38,968 nt of DNA from Pseudonocardia sp. (GTDB lineage: Bacteria > Actinomycetota > Actinomycetes > Mycobacteriales > Pseudonocardiaceae): the NCBI RefSeq assembly GCF_025965585.1, contig NZ_JAOPWR010000090.1, positions 1-38,968 of the forward strand, in the 5' to 3' direction. Of this stretch, positions 1 to 10,237 are shown in pieces. The notes beneath the pieces were generated by a model that saw nothing but the letters and a program-made list of their open reading frames with translations, was not told the origin of the DNA and did not search any database. The position numbers and the translations under genes are program-made. How positions within the stretch are numbered: the first letter of the stretch is position 1; the number at the start of each line of letters is the position of its first letter.

Positions 1-2
1 CG

Positions 3-1961
3 GTGCTGCGCGTGCGGGGCCCGCCCACCGACGTCGCCCCGCCGCCGTGGTGGCAGGACGCCGCCGGCGGGCTCCGCGCGGGCCTGCGCGACGCGGCCAC
101 CGCGGCCCTGCCCCGGGCGGAGGCCGGCCTGCTGCCCGGCCTCACCGTCGGCGACACCAGCGGCCTCACCGCCGAGACCGAGACCGACTTCAGGGCCGCC
201 GGCCTCACCCACCTGGTGGCGGTGTCCGGGGCCAACCTGGCGATCATCAGCGGTGCGCTGGTGGCACTGCTGCGCCGGTTCCGGGCCGATCCCCGGCTGG
301 TCGCCGTGCTGAGCGCCGCCGCCGTGGCGGGGTTCATCGTGCTGGCCCGCCCATCGCCGAGCGTGGTGCGGGCGGGCGTGATGGGTGCGGTGGTGCTGCT
401 CGCCATGGCGTCGGGGAGGTCGCGGTCGGCGTTGCCCGCGCTGGCCGTCGCCGTGATCGTGCTGCTGCCGCTCGACCCTGCGCTGGCGCTGGACCCGGGT
501 TTCGCGCTCTCGGTGGTGGCCACGGCCGCGCTGGTGCTGCTCGCGCCCGGCATGGCCCGGGCCCTGTGGAGGCGGCGCGTGCCGGCGTGGATCGCGGAGG
601 CGCTGGCGGTGTCCACCGCGGCGTTCGTGGTCACCGCGCCGCTGGTGGCCGGGCTCAGCGGCCAGATCGGCCCGATCGCGGTGCTCGCCAACCTCCTGGC
701 GGTACCCGCGGTCGCCCCGGCCACCGTGCTGGGCGTGCTCGCGGCGCTGGTGTCGTCGCTCGCACCGGCGGTCGCGCGGGCGCTGGCCTGGGCGGCGGGC
801 CCGTTCGTCGGCTGGCTCGTCGTTGTCGCCGATCGCGCCGCGGGTGTGCCGCGGGCCGCGCTGCCGTGGCCGGCTGGCGTCGGCGGCGCGCTTCTGCTCG
901 CCGTGGTGCTCGTGCTGCTGGTGCTGTTCGGCCGGTCACCCCGGCGCCGGGCGCTGCTGTTCGCGGTGCTGCTCGGGCTCGCGCTGGTGCTCGTGCCCAC
1001 GCGGCTCGCCCCGCCGGGCTGGCCGCCGCCGGGATGGGCGGTGGTCGCGTGCGACGTCGGCCAGGGCGACGCGCTGGTGCTGGCCACCGGCCGTCCCGGC
1101 TGGGTGGTGCTCGTGGACGCCGGGCCCGACGACGGCCTCGCCGACGCCTGCCTCGACCGGCTCGGCGTGCAGGGCATCGCGCTGATGGTGGTCAGCCACC
1201 TCCACGCCGACCACGTCGGCGGGCTCGCGGGCGCGCTGCGCGGCCGGGCGGTGGGCGGGATCGCCGTCGGTCCGGTACGCGCCCCGGAGTGGGCGCTGCG
1301 CGAGGTGGCGCAGCACGCCGCCGAGGCCGGTGCCCCGGTCGTCGCGCTCACGGCCGGGCGCAGGCTCTCCTGGCCCGCGCTCGTCCTCGACGTGATCGGC
1401 CCGGCGCACCCGTCCACCGTCGTCGATCCGGACGACGGCACCCAGGTCAACGACGGGTCGGTCGTGCTGCGGGCCACCACTCCTGCGGGCACGGTGCTGC
1501 TCCCGGGCGACGCCGAGCTCGCCGAGCAGGCCGACCTGCTGGGCACCGGCACCGACCTGCACGCCGACGTCCTCAAGATGCCGCACCACGGCAGTCGCTA
1601 CAGCTCCCCGGACTTCCTCGACGCCGTCGCACCGCGTGCGGTGCTCGTCAGCGTCGGGGCGGGCAACAGCTACGGCCACCCCAACGTCGCGCTGCTGCGC
1701 CGGCTGGAGAACGGGGGCGCGTCCGTGCGGCGCACCGACACCGGCGGAGACGTGGCCGTGGTCGGCAGCGGTGAGGACGCCGACGGCGACGGCCGCCCCG
1801 ACCTGACCGTGGTCACGCGGGGCGATCCGCTGCCGGCAGCACACAGGCGCCGGCAGCCGAGCCGGCTCAGAGACCCGCGAGCGCCTCCCGCACGGCCTTG
1901 CTGGTGGAGGGCACGGTGGCCGTGGGGCCGACCTGGCCGGCGACGGCGTCGAGGGTCTTGA
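3..1961 (+). CDS. comEC: ComEC/Rec2 DNA-uptake channel, 5'-truncated by the window
   Basis: The visible 652 residues are the C-terminal part of a ComEC/Rec2 protein, the inner-membrane channel that passes single-stranded DNA during transformation. Residues about 20-330 form the hydrophobic competence domain with many membrane segments and the conserved stretch AVSGANLAIISG. Residues about 345-600 form a metallo-beta-lactamase-like domain with HLHADHVGG (near 399-407) and a later MPHHGSRYSS segment. The N-terminal OB-like part lies left of the window, so the true start is not visible. comEC next to holA and rpsT is the usual actinobacterial order. The last roughly 30 residues are Arg/Pro-rich and run antisense into the end of thrC, so the natural stop may have been lost. 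Whether the cell is transformable cannot be told from this gene alone. Confidence 0.93.
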   Translation: MLRVRGPPTDVAPPPWWQDAAGGLRAGLRDAATAALPRAEAGLLPGLTVGDTSGLTAETETDFRAAGLTHLVAVSGANLAIISGALVALLRRFRADPRLVAVLSAAAVAGFIVLARPSPSVVRAGVMGAVVLLAMASGRSRSALPALAVAVIVLLPLDPALALDPGFALSVVATAALVLLAPGMARALWRRRVPAWIAEALAVSTAAFVVTAPLVAGLSGQIGPIAVLANLLAVPAVAPATVLGVLAALVSSLAPAVARALAWAAGPFVGWLVVVADRAAGVPRAALPWPAGVGGALLLAVVLVLLVLFGRSPRRRALLFAVLLGLALVLVPTRLAPPGWPPPGWAVVACDVGQGDALVLATGRPGWVVLVDAGPDDGLADACLDRLGVQGIALMVVSHLHADHVGGLAGALRGRAVGGIAVGPVRAPEWALREVAQHAAEAGAPVVALTAGRRLSWPALVLDVIGPAHPSTVVDPDDGTQVNDGSVVLRATTPAGTVLLPGDAELAEQADLLGTGTDLHADVLKMPHHGSRYSSPDFLDAVAPRAVLVSVGAGNSYGHPNVALLRRLENGGASVRRTDTGGDVAVVGSGEDADGDGRPDLTVVTRGDPLPAAHRRRQPSRLRDPRAPPARPCWWRARWPWGRPGRRRRRGS

Positions 1962-3138
1962 GGCCGTCGCCGGTGATGAGGATGACGGTCTCGGCGTCGG
2001 GATCGATCTTGCCCTCGGCGATGAGCTTCTTCGTGGTGGCCACGGTGACGCCGCCGGCGGTCTCGGCGAACACGCCCTCGGTGCGGGCGAGCAGCCGGAT
2101 GCCGGCCACGATCTCCTGGTCGGAGACGTGGCCGACGGCACCGTCGGTGCGGCGCACGGCGTCGAGGACGAAGGGGCCGTCGGCGGGGTTGCCGATCGCG
2201 AGCGAGCGGGCGATGGTGTCGGGCCGCACCGGGCGGATCACGTCGTGGCCCTCGCTGAACGCCTGCGCCACGGGGGAGCAGCCGGTGGCCTGCGCGCCGA
2301 AGATCTTGTACGGCGTGGCCTCCACGAGGCCGAGCTTGCCGAACTCGGTGAAGCCCTTGTCCACCTTCGTCAGCTGCGAGCCCGAGGCCACGGGGATCAC
2401 GATCTGCTCGGGCAGCCGCCAGCCGAGCTGCTCGGCCACCTCGTAGCCCAGCGTCTTGGAGCCCTCCGCGTAGTACGGCCGGACGTTGACGTTCACGAAC
2501 GCCCAGTCTTCGTGCTCGGCGGCGAGTTCGGTGGCGAGCCGGTTGACGTCGTCGTAGTTGCCGTCCACGGCGAGCAGCGTGCCGCCGTAGACGGCGGTGG
2601 TGAGCACCTTGGCCTGCTCGAGCGACTTCGGGATCAGCACCACGGAGTCCCAGCCGGCGCGGGCGGCCGCCGCGGCCACGGCGTTGGCGAGGTTGCCGGT
2701 GGAGGGGCAGCACAGCACGGAGAAGCCCAGCTCGCGGGCCGCGGCGAGCGCGACGGCCACCACGCGGTCCTTGAAGGAGTGGGTGGGGTTGCCGGTGTCG
2801 TCCTTGATCCACAGGTTGCGCAGGCCCAGCTCGGCGCCCAGGCGGTCGGCCTTGATCAGGCGGGTGAGGCCAGGCTCGGTGTTCGGGTGCTCCCGCACGG
2901 TGCCCGGCACGGGCAGCAGGTCGCGGTAGCGCCAGATGTTCTTCGGGCCGGCCTCGATGGAGGCGCGGGTGATGTCACCGAAGTCGTAGGCGATCTCGAG
3001 GGGGCCGAAGCACTCGGAACAGGCGAACTCGGCGGCGAGCGGCGTCTCGTGGCCGCACTCGCGACACGACAGCGCGCGGGCCGGGCCCAGGTCGAGCGTG
3101 GAGGTGGACGTCGTGGAGACGTCAGAGAGCAGCGTCAT
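1867..3138 (-). CDS. thrC: Threonine synthase
   Basis: A 423-residue PLP-dependent (fold type II) enzyme that converts O-phosphohomoserine to threonine and phosphate in the cytosol. The PLP lysine is K123 in NPTHSFKDR. The phosphate-binding loop is PSTGNLANA, and there is a C-terminal ITGDGLKT. Cys25, Cys28, Cys40 and Cys43 form a zinc-ribbon-like N-terminus, common in this subgroup of threonine synthases. The ATG start is set by the Shine-Dalgarno AGGAG nine bases upstream. The gene stands alone, without hom or thrB beside it, and a SAM-I riboswitch lies directly upstream. That is unusual for a threonine gene and suggests a link to methionine/SAM supply. A related activity on phosphohomoserine cannot be excluded by sequence. 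Confidence 0.93.
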   Translation of the reverse strand: MTLLSDVSTTSTSTLDLGPARALSCRECGHETPLAAEFACSECFGPLEIAYDFGDITRASIEAGPKNIWRYRDLLPVPGTVREHPNTEPGLTRLIKADRLGAELGLRNLWIKDDTGNPTHSFKDRVVAVALAAARELGFSVLCCPSTGNLANAVAAAAARAGWDSVVLIPKSLEQAKVLTTAVYGGTLLAVDGNYDDVNRLATELAAEHEDWAFVNVNVRPYYAEGSKTLGYEVAEQLGWRLPEQIVIPVASGSQLTKVDKGFTEFGKLGLVEATPYKIFGAQATGCSPVAQAFSEGHDVIRPVRPDTIARSLAIGNPADGPFVLDAVRRTDGAVGHVSDQEIVAGIRLLARTEGVFAETAGGVTVATTKKLIAEGKIDPDAETVILITGDGLKTLDAVAGQVGPTATVPSTSKAVREALAGL

Positions 3139-3150
3139 GTTGAAGATCTC

Positions 3151-3282
3151 CTCATCTTCCCCGCACCGTGCGGGTCGGAATTGGCACCGTGATCGAACGC
3201 GCGCAAAAGAATTTCAACGCTGCACGTGGTTCGCCGGTTGCCGGGGCTTCAACGGGCCGTTCCCTCTGCCCCTCTGGATGAG
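3151..3282 (-). promoter_or_regulatory. SAM-I (S-box) riboswitch upstream of thrC
   Basis: Reading the minus strand, the classical S-box core is present. P1 is CTCATC (3282-3277) pairing perfectly with GATGAG (3156-3151). It is followed by AGAGGGGCAGAGGGAACGGC, then TTGAAGCCCCGGCAACC, then GGTGCCAATTCC. P4 is CCCGCAC/GTGCGGG around a GGT loop, followed by GGAAGATGAG. These match the SAM-I core (GAGGGA, TGAA.CC..GCAACC, GGTGC.AA.TCC). The 3' strand of P1 overlaps the thrC Shine-Dalgarno (AGGAG, 3152-3148) by two bases and ends 12 bases before the ATG. No terminator with a T-run follows. The layout therefore suggests translational control: SAM binding stabilises P1 and masks the ribosome site. 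The identification is firm; the mechanism is inferred. Confidence 0.9.
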
Positions 3283-3305
3283 CCATCTGAAGTTGTGTGG
3301 CTCTC

Positions 3306-3335
3306 ACGTTACGTCAGAGAGGTCGTCCTGCCCAA
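3306..3335 (-). promoter_or_regulatory. Candidate promoter of the riboswitch-thrC transcript
   Basis: On the minus strand TTGGGC (3335-3330) and TAACGT (3311-3306) are separated by 18 bases. The -10 fits the actinobacterial TANNNT pattern. Transcription would begin about 20 bases before P1 of the riboswitch, leaving room for the whole aptamer. Assigned by eye only. Confidence 0.4.
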
Positions 3336-3389
3336 CCGGGATCCACGATCTGGGAGCCGGGTCACCCGCTGTCGGTCAGCTGCGCGAGC

Positions 3390-4355
3390 ATGGAGGGCAT
3401 GACACCCGCACCCGTCCAGCTCGTCCTCGGCGAGGAGGAGCTGCTGGTGGAGCGCGTCGTCGACGACGTGCTGGCCCAGGCCCGCGCGGCCGACCCGGCG
3501 GCCGAGCTGCGCCGGTACAAGGCATCGGAGCTGAGCCCGTCCGAGCTCGCCGACGCGCTGTCGCCCTCGCTGTTCGCCGAGGCCCGGGTGATCGTGCTGC
3601 AGGCCGCGCACGAGGTGGGGAAGGACCTCGCCGACGCCGTGGTCCGGCAGGCGGCCGACCCGGCCGAGGGCATCGTGCTGGTCGTGCTGCACTCGGGCGG
3701 TGCGCGCAACAAGGCCATGGCCGACGCGCTGCGCAGGGGCGGCGCCACCGTCACCACGTGCGAGAAGGTCACCCGCCACGAGCAGCGGGTCGACTTCGTC
3801 CGGTCGGAGGTGCGCCGGGTCGGCGGCAAGATCTCCCCGGACGCCGTGCCCGTGCTCATCGAGGCGGTCGGGTCGGACCTGCGGGAGCTCGCGGCGGCCA
3901 CGGGCCAGCTGGTGGCCGACACCGGCGGCACCGTCGACGAGGCCGCAGTGCGCCGCTACCACCGCGGGCGGGCGGAGTCGTCGGGCTTCGCCGTGGCCGA
4001 CAAGGTGGTGGTCGGCGACCGCGCCGGGGCCCTGGAGGCGCTGCGCTGGGCGCAGGTGCTGGGCGTGCCGTCGGTGCTCATCGCCGACGCGCTGGCCGAC
4101 GCCGTGCGCACCCTGGCCAAGGTGGGCGCGGCCGGCCGGGGCGACCCCAACCGGCTGGCCCAGTCGCTCGGCATGCCGCCCTGGAAGATCCGCAAGGCCC
4201 AGCAGCAGGTGCGCAACTGGCACCCCGACGGACTGGCCGAGGCGTTCGCGGCGGCGGCGGAGGTCAACGCCGACGTCAAGGGCGCGTCGGCCGAACCGGA
4301 CTACGCGCTGGAGCGCGCGGTGCTGCGGATCGTCGCCGCCCGCGGACGTCGGTAG
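3390..4355 (+). CDS. holA: DNA polymerase III subunit delta
   Basis: A 321-residue delta subunit of the clamp loader, which opens the beta clamp during replication. The N-terminus (VQLVLGEEELLVERVVDDVL) and the C-terminal helical region with MPPWKIRKAQQQVRNW are typical of HolA. Length and position between comEC and rpsT agree with the family. Two ATGs compete: 3390 (used here) and 3399. A GGAGG lies between them, too close to serve the second, so the start is uncertain by three codons. Upstream open sequence back to 3297 lies in the divergent thrC leader and is unlikely to be translated. It converges on rpsT across a strong hairpin. Confidence 0.9.
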   Translation: MEGMTPAPVQLVLGEEELLVERVVDDVLAQARAADPAAELRRYKASELSPSELADALSPSLFAEARVIVLQAAHEVGKDLADAVVRQAADPAEGIVLVVLHSGGARNKAMADALRRGGATVTTCEKVTRHEQRVDFVRSEVRRVGGKISPDAVPVLIEAVGSDLRELAAATGQLVADTGGTVDEAAVRRYHRGRAESSGFAVADKVVVGDRAGALEALRWAQVLGVPSVLIADALADAVRTLAKVGAAGRGDPNRLAQSLGMPPWKIRKAQQQVRNWHPDGLAEAFAAAAEVNADVKGASAEPDYALERAVLRIVAARGRR

Positions 4356-4375
4356 ACACGCGGCTGGACACGCGA

Positions 4376-4404
4376 ACGGCGCCGCCCCGAGGGGACGGCG
4401 CCGT
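4376..4404. terminator. Bidirectional hairpin between holA and rpsT
   Basis: ACGGCGCCG (4376-4384) and CGGCGCCGT (4396-4404) are perfect inverted repeats of 9 bp. The CCCC/GGGG in the loop can extend the stem. It lies 21 bases past the holA stop and 18 bases past the rpsT stop, so it can serve both convergent genes. There is no clear T-run, which is common in GC-rich actinomycetes. Confidence 0.65.
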
Positions 4405-4422
4405 GGCGGAGAGCGGTGTGGC

Positions 4423-4689
4423 TCAGGCCGCGAGCGTGGCGGCGCGCTTGGCGATCGCCGACTTGCGGTTGGCGGCCTGGTTCTTGTGGATGACGCCCTT
4501 GCTGGCGGCCTTGTCCAGGGCCTTGGTGGCGGCGCGCTCGAGCTCGACGGCCCGCTCGGTGTCGCCGGCCTCGACGGCCTCGCGGAAGCGCCGGATGGCG
4601 GTGCGCACGGAGGAGCGGACCGACTTGTTGCGCTGACGCGCCTTCTCGTTGGTCTTGACCCGCTTGATCTGGGACTTGATGTTGGCCAC
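4423..4689 (-). CDS. rpsT: 30S ribosomal protein S20
   Basis: An 88-residue basic ribosomal protein that binds 16S rRNA in the small subunit. It begins [20 protein letters not shown] and ends near [17 protein letters not shown], both typical of S20. The start is the GTG at 4689 preceded by GAGG about eight bases upstream. The longer open frame to 4818 is not supported by family length. A good -10 hexamer lies about 65 bases upstream. Converges with holA. Confidence 0.95.
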   Translation of the reverse strand: MANIKSQIKRVKTNEKARQRNKSVRSSVRTAIRRFREAVEAGDTERAVELERAATKALDKAASKGVIHKNQAANRKSAIAKRAATLAA

Positions 4690-4755
4690 GCGAATGCCTC
4701 GAGTTCCTCTTGCCGCTGGTGCTGCCTGATGTCGTAGGGCTCCGGCGGCGGATGG

Positions 4756-4761
4756 ATCATA
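4756..4761 (-). promoter_or_regulatory. Candidate -10 box of rpsT
   Basis: TATGAT on the minus strand, about 67 bases before the rpsT GTG, is a near-consensus -10. No convincing TTGACA-like hexamer sits 16-18 bases further upstream. The remaining spacer to 4891 (rpsT to the ATP-grasp gene) holds no gene. Confidence 0.45.
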
Positions 4762-4891
4762 CGAGCACGCCGGGCGCTCGGTCGTCCATGCTACAGCCCG
4801 GTGCGAAGCGCCCACCAACGACCCTTGACCGACCGGCCGTGACGCGCCCGTAGCGCGTTCCGCTGGTCGTGGGCGGCGACGTTGGGCGAGG

Positions 4892-6624
<1,733 letters not shown>

Positions 6625-6625
<1 letters not shown>

Positions 6626-7569
6626 TGCTCGCCCGCAACGCGGAGTCGCTGTACTGGATCGGACGGTACGTGGAGCGCGCCGACGACACGGCCCGCATCC
6701 TGGACGTCTCGGTGCACCAGCTGCTCGAGGACGCCACCGTCGACGCCGACCTCGCCGCGCGCACGCTGCTCGGCGTGCTCGGGGTCGAGCCACCCGACGG
6801 GGAGACGCTCGACGCGTGGTCGCTCACCGAGCTCGTCGGCTACTCGCCCGAGACGTCGGCATCGATCGTGTCGTCGGTCTCCAGCGCGCGGGAGAACGCC
6901 CGCGGCGCGCGTGAGGTGGTCTCGGCGGAGATGTGGGAGTGCCTCAACGTCACGTGGAACGGCCTGCCCGAGCGGCAGCGCTACGCCCGCTGGGTGGGGC
7001 CGCGCGCGTTCTTCGCCTACGTCGAGGACCGCGCGGCGATGTTCTCGGGGCTGGCAGCGTCCACGATGAGCCGCGACGACAGCTGGCGGTTCTACCTGCT
7101 CGGACGCTCCGTCGAGCGCGTCGACATGATCGTCCGACTGCTTCTCTCGCGCGTCTCGGACCGGATGTCGAGCCCCGGCTGGCTGACGGTGCTGCGCAGC
7201 GCGGGCGCCGCCGACACTTATCTGCGCACCTACCGCGGCGCGCTCGACGCCGCTCGGGTCGTGCAGTTCCTGCTGATGGACAAGCTGTTCCCGCGCTCGG
7301 TGTTCCACGCCCTGCGGCAGGCCGAGATCTGCCTCGTCGACCTCGACCTGCGCCCGACCGCCCGGATCGGCGCCAAGGCCGAGGCGCTGCGGCTGCTCGG
7401 CCGGGCGCGCTCGGAGCTGGAGTTCCTGCGGCCCGAGGAGCTGCTCGACGACCTCCCCACGCAGCTCATGGGGTTGCAGCAGTGCATCCAGAACGTCGGC
7501 GAGGCCGTGTCCCTGCAGTACTTCCACGCCGCCCCCTGGGTGGCCTGGACCGCACCGGAGGTCGGCTAG
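6625..7569 (+). CDS. Alpha-E domain protein (DUF403)
   Basis: A 314-residue, mostly helical alpha-E protein. It starts LARNAESLYWIGRYVERADD and ends SLQYFHAAP, both hallmarks of the family. These proteins almost always occur with a circularly permuted ATP-grasp and a transglutaminase. They are thought to cooperate in forming or transferring amide-linked products, but no reaction has been shown that I know of. The GTG start overlaps the preceding stop by one base and has GGGGAGG just upstream. A gap of 175 bases with an inverted repeat separates it from the transglutaminase gene. Confidence 0.9.
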
Positions 7570-7634
7570 TGCCCGCCGTCGGGGGTCAGGCGCGCGGTCC
7601 CGGGGCCCAGGCGGCGCCTCGCGGCGTCGTCGTC

Positions 7635-7663
7635 GGGCCCGATACGAACCCGGTATCTGGCCC
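7635..7663. repeat. Inverted repeat between alpha-E and transglutaminase genes
   Basis: GGGCC-C-GATAC (7635-7645) faces GTATC-T-GGCCC (7653-7663) around a 7-base loop: two 5-bp arms with one C/T mismatch. There is no T-run, so it could be a weak terminator, an operator or an mRNA-processing stem that sets the ratio of the two halves of the operon. Confidence 0.45.
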
Positions 7664-7744
7664 TCCCATCACACGAGCCGATGCGCGGCATCCGAGCATC
7701 GGGATCCCCGGGCCGTCACACCGGACCCCCGACGGAGGGCACTG

Positions 7745-8587
7745 ATGGGCTGGCGCATCAGGGTCGTGCACGAGACCGGGTACTCCTACTCGGCGCCCGT
7801 CCACGAGTCCTACAACGAGGTGCGGCTCACCCCGCGCAGCGACAACCGGCAGAACGTGATCGTCAGCCGCGTCGAGACCACGCCGGCGACGCGGTCCTAC
7901 CGCTACACCGACTACTGGGGCACCACCGTCACCGCGTTCGACCTGCACGCCCCACACAAGGAGCTCGTCGTGACGGGCACCTCGGTGGTGGAGACGGCCG
8001 ACGCGCTCGCGCCCGCCCGCTCCGCGTCGTGGGAGGAGCTGGCGAGCGAGCCGGTGCGCGACCGCTACACCGAGATGCTCGAGTTCACCGACTACGTCAC
8101 CCAGGACCGCGGTCTCGCCCGCGCGGCGAAGGCGCTCAAGCGGGGCAAGGAGCCGGCCGACGCGGTGCTGGCCGCGTGCCGCTGGGTGCGCGAGCACCTC
8201 GAGTACAAGCCCGGCACCACCGGCGTGCACACCTCGGCGGTGGAGGCGTGGGAGACGCGCACGGGCGTCTGCCAGGACTTCGTGCACCTCACCCTGCTGC
8301 TGGTGCGCGAGATGGGCATCCCCGCGCGATACGTCTCGGGCTACCTGCTCCCGCGGGCGGAGACCGAGATCAAGCAGACGGTGAGCGGCGAGAGCCACGC
8401 CTGGATCGAGGCGTGGACGGGGGGCTGGTGGGGCCACGACCCGACCAACGACATCGAGATCGGCCACCGGCACGTATGGATGGCGGTGGGCCGGGACTAC
8501 TCGGACGTCTCCCCGCTGAAGGGCATCTACTCCGGCGGCAAGGCGGCCGCGCTCGACGTCACGGTGGACATGACACGCCTGGCCTAA
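7745..8587 (+). CDS. Transglutaminase-like protease-fold protein
   Basis: A 280-residue protein with an N-terminal bacterial-transglutaminase domain (WRIRVVHETGYSYSAPVHES) and a papain-like transglutaminase core. The likely triad is Cys176 in TRTGVCQDFVH, His218 in GESHAWIEAW and Asp232 in GHDPTND. Members hydrolyse or transfer amide bonds. Next to the ATP-grasp and alpha-E genes it probably cleaves or transfers the product of that system. No signal peptide is seen, so it should act in the cytosol. The ATG has GGAGGG about eight bases upstream. The stop is followed 10 bases later by the alpha/beta hydrolase gene. Confidence 0.9.
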   Translation: MGWRIRVVHETGYSYSAPVHESYNEVRLTPRSDNRQNVIVSRVETTPATRSYRYTDYWGTTVTAFDLHAPHKELVVTGTSVVETADALAPARSASWEELASEPVRDRYTEMLEFTDYVTQDRGLARAAKALKRGKEPADAVLAACRWVREHLEYKPGTTGVHTSAVEAWETRTGVCQDFVHLTLLLVREMGIPARYVSGYLLPRAETEIKQTVSGESHAWIEAWTGGWWGHDPTNDIEIGHRHVWMAVGRDYSDVSPLKGIYSGGKAAALDVTVDMTRLA

Positions 8588-8597
8588 GGTCGCTCGC

Positions 8598-9350
8598 ATG
8601 ACGGTGGTCCTCGTGCACGGCAATCCCGAGACCGACGCGGTGTGGGGGCCGCTGGCGGACGCGCTCGTGGCGCTCGGGCACGACGAGCCGGTCCGGCTGT
8701 CGCCGCCGGGGTTCGGCGCCCCCGTGCCCACCGGCTGGGCCCCGACGGTCGCCGCGTACCGCGACTGGCTCGTCGGCGAGCTGGAGGGGATCGACGGCCC
8801 GGTCGACCTCGTCGGGCACGACTGGGGCGGCGGGCACGTCGTCAACGTCGCCATGACGCGGCCGGACCTGCTCCGCAGCTGGTGCTCCGACATCATCGGC
8901 GTGTTCGACCCCGGCTACGTGTGGCACGACCTCGCACAGGTCTGGCAGCAGCCGGGCGCGGGGGAGGAGGCCGTGGCCGCGATGGCGGCGGCGCCGCTGT
9001 CGACCCGGGCCCGGGGGTACACCGCACGGGGCATGACGCCGGAGGTGGCCGAGCAGGTGGCCGCCGGGTTCGACACGGCGATGGCCGCCTGCATCCTCAC
9101 GCTCTACCGGGACGCCGCGCAGCCGGCGATGGCGCAGCTCGGCGCGGGCCTGGAGGCGGCGGCCGCGCGTCCCGGCCTGGCGATCCTCGCGTCCGAGGAC
9201 CTGATGGTCGGCACCGATGAGCAGCGCACGCGCGCCGCCGCCCGTGCGGGCGCTCGCGTCGAGGTGCTCGACGGACTGGGGCACTGGTGGATGACGCAGG
9301 ACCCCGCCCGCGGCGCCGGCGTGCTGTCGGAGTTCTGGGGCTCCGTCTAG
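8598..9350 (+). CDS. Alpha/beta hydrolase, epoxide hydrolase/dehalogenase-like
   Basis: A compact 250-residue alpha/beta hydrolase. HGNP (8-10) supplies the oxyanion hole. The nucleophile elbow is GHDWGG with Asp75, as in epoxide hydrolases and haloalkane dehalogenases rather than serine esterases. His229 in GLGHWW is the catalytic base. The substrate is unknown. It begins only 10 bases after the transglutaminase gene on the same strand, so it may be co-transcribed, but it is not part of the conserved trio elsewhere as far as I recall. The spacer to cyanase (9351-9513) holds no gene; a 17-base direct repeat links the 3' end of this gene (9296) to 9362. Confidence 0.85.
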   Translation: MTVVLVHGNPETDAVWGPLADALVALGHDEPVRLSPPGFGAPVPTGWAPTVAAYRDWLVGELEGIDGPVDLVGHDWGGGHVVNVAMTRPDLLRSWCSDIIGVFDPGYVWHDLAQVWQQPGAGEEAVAAMAAAPLSTRARGYTARGMTPEVAEQVAAGFDTAMAACILTLYRDAAQPAMAQLGAGLEAAAARPGLAILASEDLMVGTDEQRTRAAARAGARVEVLDGLGHWWMTQDPARGAGVLSEFWGSV

Positions 9351-9513
9351 CCCCCGGGCATGCAGGACCCCGCCCGCGCGGCGTGGATGCGGCGCAGCGG
9401 CGTCCGGTCGATCGGTGTGGTGGGCGGGGTCGCGGGCTCGACCGTCGCCTGCGTGGTGCCGCAAGACGCCCACCCCTTCGGTGGCGGCGACCACACCGCG
9501 GGCCGCAGGCGAA

Positions 9514-9978
9514 TCACCAGGAACGGTAGGGCAGGAACTTCCCGTTGAGGGTGATGCGGACGCGGTCGCCCTTCGGGTCGGCGACGCGTTCGAGGTCCAT
9601 CTCGAAGTCGATGGCGCTGACGATGCCGTCGCCGAACTCCTCGCGGACGAGCTCGGTGATGGCGTTGCCGTAGACCTGCACCATCTCCTGCAGCCGGTAG
9701 ACGAGCGGCTCCGAGGTGTCGACCACGTCCTTGCCCCGCACCGCGGGCAGCGTCAGGGCCTCGACGACGACCTCGTCGAGCTCGAGTGCGGAGCCGAGCG
9801 TGGCTGCCTGTTCGGCCGTCAGCGGGTGCTGACCCAGCAGGGCTGCGGTGGTCCACTCGGTGGACATGCCGATCGCCTTGCCGAGGTCGGCCCAGCGCAG
9901 CGACGAGCGACGTTTGGCGGCGAGGGCGGCGGCGGAGGCCTGCTTGCGGTCCAGGGGCGGCAGTGGTGTCACGCTCAT
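9514..9978 (-). CDS. cynS: Cyanate hydratase (cyanase)
   Basis: A 154-residue cyanase, which decomposes cyanate with bicarbonate to ammonia and carbon dioxide. The N-terminal half is an XRE-like helical domain. The C-terminal catalytic domain has LVYRLQEMVQVYGNAI and FGDGIVSAIDF. Arg95, Glu98 and Ser121 match the catalytic Arg/Glu/Ser of the E. coli enzyme almost position for position. The ATG at 9978 has GAGGAT upstream; the longer open frame to 10014 is not needed. It stands alone, with no cynR or carbonic anhydrase gene nearby, on the strand opposite its neighbours. Known roles are detoxification and nitrogen supply. Confidence 0.93.
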   Translation of the reverse strand: MSVTPLPPLDRKQASAAALAAKRRSSLRWADLGKAIGMSTEWTTAALLGQHPLTAEQAATLGSALELDEVVVEALTLPAVRGKDVVDTSEPLVYRLQEMVQVYGNAITELVREEFGDGIVSAIDFEMDLERVADPKGDRVRITLNGKFLPYRSW

Positions 9979-10237
9979 GCGTGCGATCCTCACGGTCCGG
10001 CGGACACCTGGCAACGCGGGGCCGTGACGACGGTGTTTCGATGTGCTGGACGAGCGGGCATCCCGTGTGAGCAGTGTGTTACGCCCGATGAGATCGTACG
10101 CAACCTAAAGCCGTCTGCGCGCGTCACGGCTCCTGTCGGTTGAGTCCATCGGGTGCATCGGCGGCACTTCCGGCGGTCGTGGCCGTACCATGGCATGGTT
10201 GCCGCTCGTGTCCACGCCTCTATCGGCGGGGTTGTCC

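Noticed and set aside
9296-9378. 17-base direct repeat (GCAGGACCCCGCCCGCG at 9296 and 9362)
   Set aside because: It is short and GC-rich, with no insertion element between the copies. It may be chance or a small local duplication.
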